Assembly: GCA_905215945.1 (NCBI GenBank)
Contig: CAJMRZ010000058.1
Location: 1-8,240 of the forward strand
DNA from: an uncultured bacterium
GTDB lineage: Bacteria > Actinomycetota > Coriobacteriia > Coriobacteriales > Coriobacteriaceae
Direction of reading: 5' to 3'
DNA length: 8,240 nucleotides
The notes beneath the pieces are model-generated. The model saw only the letters and a list, made by a program, of their open reading frames with translations. It had not been told where the DNA came from and did not search any database. A program made the position numbers and the translations under genes. Each line of letters opens with the position of its first letter. Positions within the stretch are counted from its first letter, which is position 1. Below are positions 7,004 through 8,240 of this stretch, one piece after another.

Positions 7004-8240
7004 CTACTCGGTACGGGCAACCTGGTCGATGCGGTAACCCTCGATCTGGTCGCCGGGCTTGATGTCCTGGAAGTTCTCCAGGCCAATGCCGCCCTCGGAA
7101 CCGCTCTTGAGGCTCTTGGCCTCGTCCTTGTAGTGGCGCATCGAGGCGATCTTGCCGTTGAAGACCACGATGCCGTCGCGCACCAGACGCACGGAATCGG
7201 TCGCGGCGATCTCGCCCTCCTCGACGCGGACACCGGCGGCGATACCGACTTTGGGCACCTTGAAGGTGTCCAGGACGGTCGCGGTACCCGTGGCGACCTC
7301 GACCTCGGTGGGCTTGAGCATACCGATACGGGCGGCGTCGAGCTCCTCGAGGCACTTGTAGATGACGTCGTAGCAACGGATCTCGACGCCCTCGCGCTCA
7401 GCAGCGGAGCGGGCCTTACCGTCAGGACGGACGCCAAAGCCGATGATGATGGCGTTGGAGGCGTCGGCCAGGACGACGTCGGTCTCGTTGATGGCGCCAA
7501 CGGCGGAGTGAATCGTGTTGATGCGAACCTCGGACTGATCCATCTTGTCGAGCGAGTCCTGAAGGGCCTCGATAGAGCCCTGGACGTCGGCCTTGATGAT
7601 CAGGTTGAGCTCCTTGACCTCGGCGTCGGCAATGGTCTCGAAGAGGTTCTCGAGCGTGACGTGCTTGACGCGGCTCTGCTCCTCGATACGGGCCTTGAGC
7701 GAACGCTCGTCGGCCAGCGCACGCGCCTCGCGCTCGTCCTCGAACACGCGGAACTCATCGCCGGCGTTGGGGACGGACTGCAGGCCCAAGATCTCGACGG
7801 CGTCGGAGGGACCGGCCTCGGTGACGGCGCGACCCTTGGGGTCGAGCATGGCGCGGACGCGGCCGTAGGTAAGGCCGGCGACCAGCGTATCGCCCACGTG
7901 CAGGGTACCGCGGGTCACGAGCACGGTAGCGACCGAGCCGCGGCCCTTGTCGAGCTTGGCCTCGAGGACGTTGCCGGAGGCAAAGGTGTCCGGGTTGGCC
8001 TTGAGCTCGAGCACATCTGCCTGGAGCAGCACGGTCTCCAGAAGGTCGTCGATACCGATCTTCTGCTTGGCCGAGATGTTGACGAACATGTTCTGTCCGC
8101 CCCACTCCTCGGGGATGACGCCGTACTCGGTGAGCTCCTGACGCACACGGTCGGGGTTGGCGCCGGGCTTATCGATCTTGTTGACGGCGACGACGATGGG
8201 TACGCCGGCGGCCTTGGCGTGGTTGATCGACTCGACCGTC
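7004..8240 (-). CDS. infB: Translation initiation factor IF-2, C-terminal part (5' end outside window)
   Basis: IF-2 is the GTPase that brings initiator fMet-tRNA to the 30S subunit and promotes 50S joining in the cytoplasm. The frame is open to the right edge, so 411 C-terminal residues are visible (full IF-2 is usually 700-1000). The visible part begins TVESINHAKAAG, the familiar switch-II-proximal stretch. It then shows the G4 box NKID (visible residues 20-23), the G5-type SAK (NISAKQ), a beta-barrel domain II (EAKLDKGRGSVATVLVTRG), domain III/C1 (LNLIIKADVQGSIEAL through the CLEEL helix) and domain C2, ending in TAG. In C2, two positions that are normally Cys (AGC and ECG motifs) are Val (codon 7229-7231) and Gly (codon 7091-7093). 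It is the first gene of the visible operon; rbfA follows after 11 bases. Identity is very secure; the start cannot be judged here. Confidence 0.97.
   Translation of the reverse strand, partial: TVESINHAKAAGVPIVVAVNKIDKPGANPDRVRQELTEYGVIPEEWGGQNMFVNISAKQKIGIDDLLETVLLQADVLELKANPDTFASGNVLEAKLDKGRGSVATVLVTRGTLHVGDTLVAGLTYGRVRAMLDPKGRAVTEAGPSDAVEILGLQSVPNAGDEFRVFEDEREARALADERSLKARIEEQSRVKHVTLENLFETIADAEVKELNLIIKADVQGSIEALQDSLDKMDQSEVRINTIHSAVGAINETDVVLADASNAIIIGFGVRPDGKARSAAEREGVEIRCYDVIYKCLEELDAARIGMLKPTEVEVATGTATVLDTFKVPKVGIAAGVRVEEGEIAATDSVRLVRDGIVVFNGKIASMRHYKDEAKSLKSGSEGGIGLENFQDIKPGDQIEGYRIDQVARTE

Noticed and set aside
6993..7376. Upstream extension of the rbfA frame giving a 264-residue protein
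   Set aside because: The extra 128 residues overlap infB, are Arg/Gly-rich shadow translation, and RbfA family length and the ribosome binding site both point to the ATG at 6990-6992.

Overview
The window reads as a housekeeping stretch of a high-GC Gram-positive chromosome, most likely an actinobacterium of the class Coriobacteriia (Collinsella-like). That placement is an inference from GC richness, protein style and gene order; no database was searched. All seven genes lie on the minus strand, so transcription runs from high to low coordinates. No gene on the plus strand is supported, and I see no mobile element, CRISPR array, tRNA or rRNA.

In transcription order: the 3' two-fifths or so of infB (translation initiation factor IF-2, cut by the right edge), rbfA (30S maturation factor), nrnA (DHH/DHHA1 nanoRNase/pAp phosphatase), truB (tRNA pseudouridine-55 synthase), ribF (bifunctional riboflavin kinase/FAD synthetase), dnaG (primase) and rpoD/sigA (primary sigma factor). 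From infB to dnaG the genes are packed like one operon: gaps of 11 and 15 bases, one 4-base overlap (truB/ribF) and two 8-base overlaps (rbfA/nrnA and ribF/dnaG). The only real gap is about 95-110 bases between dnaG and rpoD, which could hold an extra promoter for rpoD. A perfect 12-bp hairpin sits two bases after the rpoD stop and probably marks the end of the transcript.

The layout joins two classic conserved clusters. One is the infB-rbfA-DHH-truB-ribF translation/RNA cluster. The other is the dnaG-rpoD part of the 'macromolecular synthesis' operon. There is no rpsO after ribF and no rpsU before dnaG. Ribosome assembly and initiation, tRNA modification, RNA turnover, flavin cofactor synthesis, replication priming and promoter recognition therefore appear to be read from one strand in one run.

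I found no convincing undescribed system. The points most worth a second look are replacement of two normally conserved cysteines in the IF-2 C2 domain (fMet-tRNA pocket), the overlap-coupled ribF-dnaG junction, the unusual stem-loop after rpoD, and the charge-segregated N-terminus of the sigma factor.
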